A stretch of DNA of 64,000 bases from Protopterus annectens (lineage: Eukaryota; Chordata; Ceratodontiformes; Protopteridae). The position numbers and the translations under genes were made by a program. Below are positions 60,338 through 64,000 of the stretch, one piece after another. Under the pieces are notes generated by a model. The model was not told the origin of the DNA, ran no database searches, and saw only the letters and a program-made list of their open reading frames with translations. Positions within the stretch are counted from its first letter, which is position 1; every line of letters begins with the position of its first letter. The DNA lies in assembly GCF_019279795.1 (NCBI RefSeq), contig NC_056740.1:229295175-229359174 (forward strand), read 5' to 3'.

Positions 60338-60340
<3 letters not shown>
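58421..60340. other. Intronic sequence, perhaps including upstream LINE remnants
   Basis: No endonuclease motif was recognised upstream of the RT. Short ORFs (59,028-59,267 plus) show no family. Confidence 0.4.
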
Positions 60341-60368
<28 letters not shown>

Positions 60369-60370
60369 CA
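60341..60370. repeat. (CATA)n microsatellite, likely tail of the adjacent LINE
   Basis: About seven tetranucleotide units immediately beyond the 3' end of the minus-strand LINE. A simple tetranucleotide tail is plausible for this LINE group. Confidence 0.9.
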
Positions 60371-62860
60371 CATATTTCAAGCAAGGGCATTAATGCCCTT
60401 TATAGCCTGCCAATATACCAGAACAGTTGTTCCCATAAAAAGTAGCCAGGCTGTCATAAAAAAAAAATCTAAACTAGTGCTTACTTCAATGTAAGTTGGT
60501 AGTCTGTTCCATGCATCTGAGTACCAATTAGTACACTTCACGTTCTTATAGAATTTTCTGTATAGGTTGTGTGATTCTCTACTTTTTGATGGCCCCAAGC
60601 ATTCCCAGAGGTAGTTGTCTCTAAATGCCTTGTATATCTGAATAAGATCTCCTCTTAAATACATACGAGACACTGTACAAGTTCTGATATTTTAGTCTTT
60701 CTTACTAACTTAAATTTTCACATCCATGAAGGCCCTTGGTAAATTTCCACTGCACTGTTTCCAGTTTAGTCATGTTTGTTTTCTTAGGTTTCCATATTGT
60801 TTGATACTGAAGTTTAGGTCTGGTATAATTAAACAATGACTTCAACATTTTGGTTTTCCTGGACTTGCAAATCTTTTTATATAGCCCATAACTCTAACTT
60901 TCATTAACCAGTTGGCTGTTATTAGGAAAAATGTAAAGCTGGATCTACCAGTATACACAGGTCCTTAAATGAATATACAGTTTCAGTTACTATGTGCTGT
61001 ATTAAATATTCATATTTCAATTTGTCTCCCAAATATATGCTTAGTTTTGGATGTATTTGTCTGCACTATTCTTCTGTACCCAAATCATCAATTTAGTAGA
61101 GTTCTTTTGTAGGCATGCTCTATCTGTATGTAACATTTACCCATTTTCAAGTCAACTGTATACAGACTGTAGACCACCTCAGATGAAAGAGATAGTTATA
61201 CACGATGTGCTCTAAACAAGGGCGTAGGACAGAGCCCTGTGGGACACCCTAACTGTAACCAAGGATTTCACATGTCCAGTTGTATGACACTTGCCTTGTC
61301 CCATCTGTAAGCCATGCAGCTATCCATCTTATCAAGAGTAAATAAATACCTAGTTCTAATTTATTGATCAATGTTTTGTGTATGACCTTGTCACATGTTG
61401 GTTAAATCTTTACAAATTGTCAACACAGTTTTTTTCTTTCATAGCTGTTGTATTGTTACAGGTAATGCTACAGGTGGTAAATTTTTTTTTCAACATATGC
61501 ATGTTGATGTATGGTTTCAAGTTCCAACCTTTCCAATTGTGACAGTAACATGACTAAAATTACATTTTCCATTTTTTTCCACAACATGAAAGTAGACTTA
61601 AGGGTCTATATAACTCTGGGTTTGTCCTACTCCCCTTTCCCTTAAAGACAGGCTTAATAAGCGCATGTCTCCAATCTTGAATCTCCCCATATTTATACAA
61701 CTTAATAAATAATAGTTATAACATTGTTATAACTTCTTGATGAGTTGTTCTCAGGCCATTATTACTATTTCTGTCTCCTCCCTGTGCTTTCTTTGGATCC
61801 AGTTCTTTTTCAATGTAGTCTAATTTGATTCCAGTGTCTGAGGTTACCTGGATGGCACTAGAACAACTTATCACCCCCGTTGTGAAGCTAAACTGTTTTG
61901 CGTAAGGGTTTGTAAATATATGTATAATGTGTTGTATATGAGAGTAAATTTTAGAATCTGCAGAGAGTTCATCAATTTGTATGTCTTTACTCCTTTCACA
62001 TCTGGAGTATCTGTAAAATGGTTTCTATTGTGCTCAATCTCTTCATATAAATTTTCTTGGTCTTGTCTCACACTGTTCTTAATTTGTTTGTCCAGCTTGT
62101 TTATTTCAGTAGTTCAACCTGTTTTCCATTTCTTGTATTTTTTGTCTCTTACCTTAATTGGTTATTGTGTTCTTATGGAAATGTATTCCTGTGAAATTGT
62201 ATGCCTTGATCCTGGTAAACTTTTTTTTTATTTTTGCACTGAGTTTCTTTAGCAAAACTTTCCACATTCTGCTGCTTTTCCACTGAATGCATCACTCAAA
62301 TTAGTTTTGTAGAGTGACTGTTTTGCTTCCATATAATCTGTAATTAATCTTCTGTATGTTGGTTTAGACTTCATTTTGGCAGAATTTTCTAGCAGCAAAT
62401 TAACTTTTATAACCCCATGATCACCACAAATCAATGGTGGTAAAACAATATCTATAATCTTCCATTCTGTGGGTAGGTGTTTTTATAATTTGAAGCAATT
62501 GTTGCTCCTGAACATATGTTGTGAATGATTTTCTTACTAATGTTGTTGAATCAGTATTCCAGTCTTTTTCTGGTAAATTTAAGTCCCCAGCCACTATTAT
62601 TCTTCCCTCCTGTGTTTTGTGAAAAAAATGTATGAATTCCTCTAGGTCATCAGCGCTTGACTTTGTTGGTCTCTACACACCAAATGTCAATTTGAGGACT
62701 ATGGGCTTGAGTCAAGAACATCTACCCGTAATCTTTTCTAATACAAATGCAAACCTGTTGTATACATTGCTAGAATGTGTGCTTTTTGTTGGTAAAAGGC
62801 ATTTAGATTATGTTTTAAAGAACATTATGATAAAATTGTTCTAGATATCACCTTGAAGAA
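60371..62860 (-). mobile_element. CR1/L2-group LINE, endonuclease to 3' end, about 2.5 kb
   Basis: Minus-strand order: endonuclease RIIVAGDLNLPEKDW (62,562-62,606), then CGDHGVIKVNLLL (near 62,410; the end of the endonuclease), QDWRHALIKPVFKGKG (61,625-61,680), LGIYLLLIRWIAAWLTDG (61,305-61,360), GVPQGSVL (near 61,230), VVYSLYTVDLKMG (61,148-61,186; the YADD box is lost), and a C-terminal open stretch with RGDLIQIYKAFRD, LYRKFYKNV and WNRLPTYIEVSTSLDFF (60,450-60,655). The 3' part matches the LINE tail in copies A and B. The relative shortness between blocks suggests internal deletions. Inactive. Confidence 0.8.
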
Positions 62861-64000
62861 ACAGTTGATCTCTTGCTCACTCAAGCATTGGCAACTTCTG
62901 TAGACATTGATGAATCAGATTTTAGAGTATATTTCAATCAAAAGTCTACACATAAATATTGCAGTTTTACTGAGGAAAAAAAATCATTAACTTAAGAAGC
63001 CTGTCTGGCCTTCAAATTATGAAGGTAGACAAAGGAAACAGACTGGTGTTAATGGATATGGACATATTAAAAAAATATAAATTTCTGATGCAAACAGTGT
63101 CATCCTATTAATCTTATTTTTATTAGTGATCCATAGGAGTTGTTGAAAATGATTTTAAGTTTGTTTAAACAAGATTATACAGATGTTGATGCTGTCAAGT
63201 TTCTTATGCCTGTAGCCTCCTTTTTGTCCATTGAGAACAGATGTTCTAAAAATGCAATGCATTTCTAGATATTTGGAAATTTGAATAATTTCTGACCATG
63301 AAGGAGTCTTGCGAATTCTTGGGATTTCTTTGGCAATACACCTCTATGGTTGCCATTGATAATGAGTCTTTATTTTCATCCCATTTTCAGTATGTGGGTA
63401 TGGAATCTAAGAGCTCTTCTCAGTTTGCACAGTGAGTTTAGTAACTCCTAAGTGAAACCTTTGTGTAACATTTTAGAGTTACTAGCCAACCATTTCTGTG
63501 TTAACAAAAAAAAAAAGTTTACTACCACTGTGTAATGGAAGTAGCAATCCAGTTCCCACTTTTGCATGTTTGATATTTGTGTGTAAGGAGATGATTTTTT
63601 TTAATCTGGACCCATTGTTCAAAATTAACATTTTCCAAAATGTTACATAGATGACCTTTTTTTCATTTTGCAAGCAGAATCTGCATCTTTTTATCTTAAA
63701 GTTCCATGACAGTATTGACTTTTTTTAAATTTCACATGCAATGGCATGACCATTAGTTTTCATGATAGTTTGAGTACTGCAGATATTGACAGTTTTAGAT
63801 TTGAAAACAGTTTGCACACAAACAAAGTTTGTTACTTAGTTGCATGCTCAAATTAAACATCCCACCAATTTATCTAGCATAGCATGTATTCTGATTTGGT
63901 CAAAGTTAATGAAAATGTGGCCACTCACACTTGCATTGGTTACAGACAGGGGCCATTCAAGAATTAAGCTGCAAGAAGTAGATGAAATGACAAGTTTTAG
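62861..64000 (+). mobile_element. Penelope-like reverse transcriptase, running off the right edge
   Basis: Plus strand: an N-terminal stretch with DLLLTQALATSVDIDESDFR (62,869-62,930), LQIMKVDKGNRLVLMDMD (63,012-63,065; the ADKG...V(V/L)MD block), CYIDDLFFI (63,641-63,667; catalytic YIDD intact at 63,644-63,655) and the following SxHxP-like region to 63,900. A large part between these, including motifs A and B, is decayed or shifted. The GIY-YIG part would lie beyond the window. Confidence 0.65.

Overview
This is nuclear DNA from a large, repeat-rich vertebrate genome, not a prokaryote. The evidence is one recognisable vertebrate gene exon with a splice donor, AT-rich sequence with very few long ORFs, and a dense load of decayed transposable elements: CR1-, L2- and L1-like LINEs, Penelope-like elements, PIF/Harbinger, hAT-like MITEs and tRNA-derived SINEs. 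CR1 with an esterase-type ORF1, Penelope, Harbinger and the conserved-core SINE together suggest a fish, lungfish, amphibian or similar lineage. I cannot name the species.

The only host coding sequence I can support is at 11,324-11,491 (+): the first coding exon of a furin-family proprotein convertase, best matching PCSK6 (PACE4). It carries a signal peptide and the start of the inhibitory prodomain, and ends at a GT donor in phase 0. About 0.6 kb upstream keeps more CpG than its surroundings and looks like the promoter. No second exon is visible, so 11,492-64,000 is most simply read as a very long intron 1 and 1-10,690 as upstream sequence.

Layout. 1-10.7 kb: old LINE pieces, two SINEs, a palindrome-rich MITE and a partly duplicated hAT-like MITE. 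10.7-11.5 kb: promoter and exon. 11.5-20.9 kb: mostly unremarkable intron with a second MITE copy, a 36-bp minisatellite and a SINE. 20.96-35.46 kb: a large direct repeat (copy A 20,961-27,599; copy B 30,147-35,455). Each copy carries an L2-like LINE tail, a PIF/Harbinger element with a broken transposase, and a CR1 ORF1. A rearranged Penelope-like element sits exactly between the copies. 34.8-39.9 kb: nested CR1 remnants. 40.86-42.64 kb: a seven-unit tandem array with tRNA-like promoter boxes. 43.7-52.7 kb: about 9 kb of homopolymer-inflated sequence that I consider an assembly or base-calling artefact. 53.3-54.0 kb: old Penelope fragment. 56,001-56,500: a gap of exactly 500 N. 56.5-64 kb: two long minus-strand LINEs and a Penelope-like reverse transcriptase running off the right edge.

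No transposable-element ORF appears intact. The Harbinger transposase of copy A is closest, with the DDE triad present, one in-frame stop and frameshifts near both ends. I found no convincing new gene system. The most unusual points are the Penelope insertion at the boundary of a multi-kilobase duplication, the tRNA-like tandem array, and the homopolymer-inflated block.
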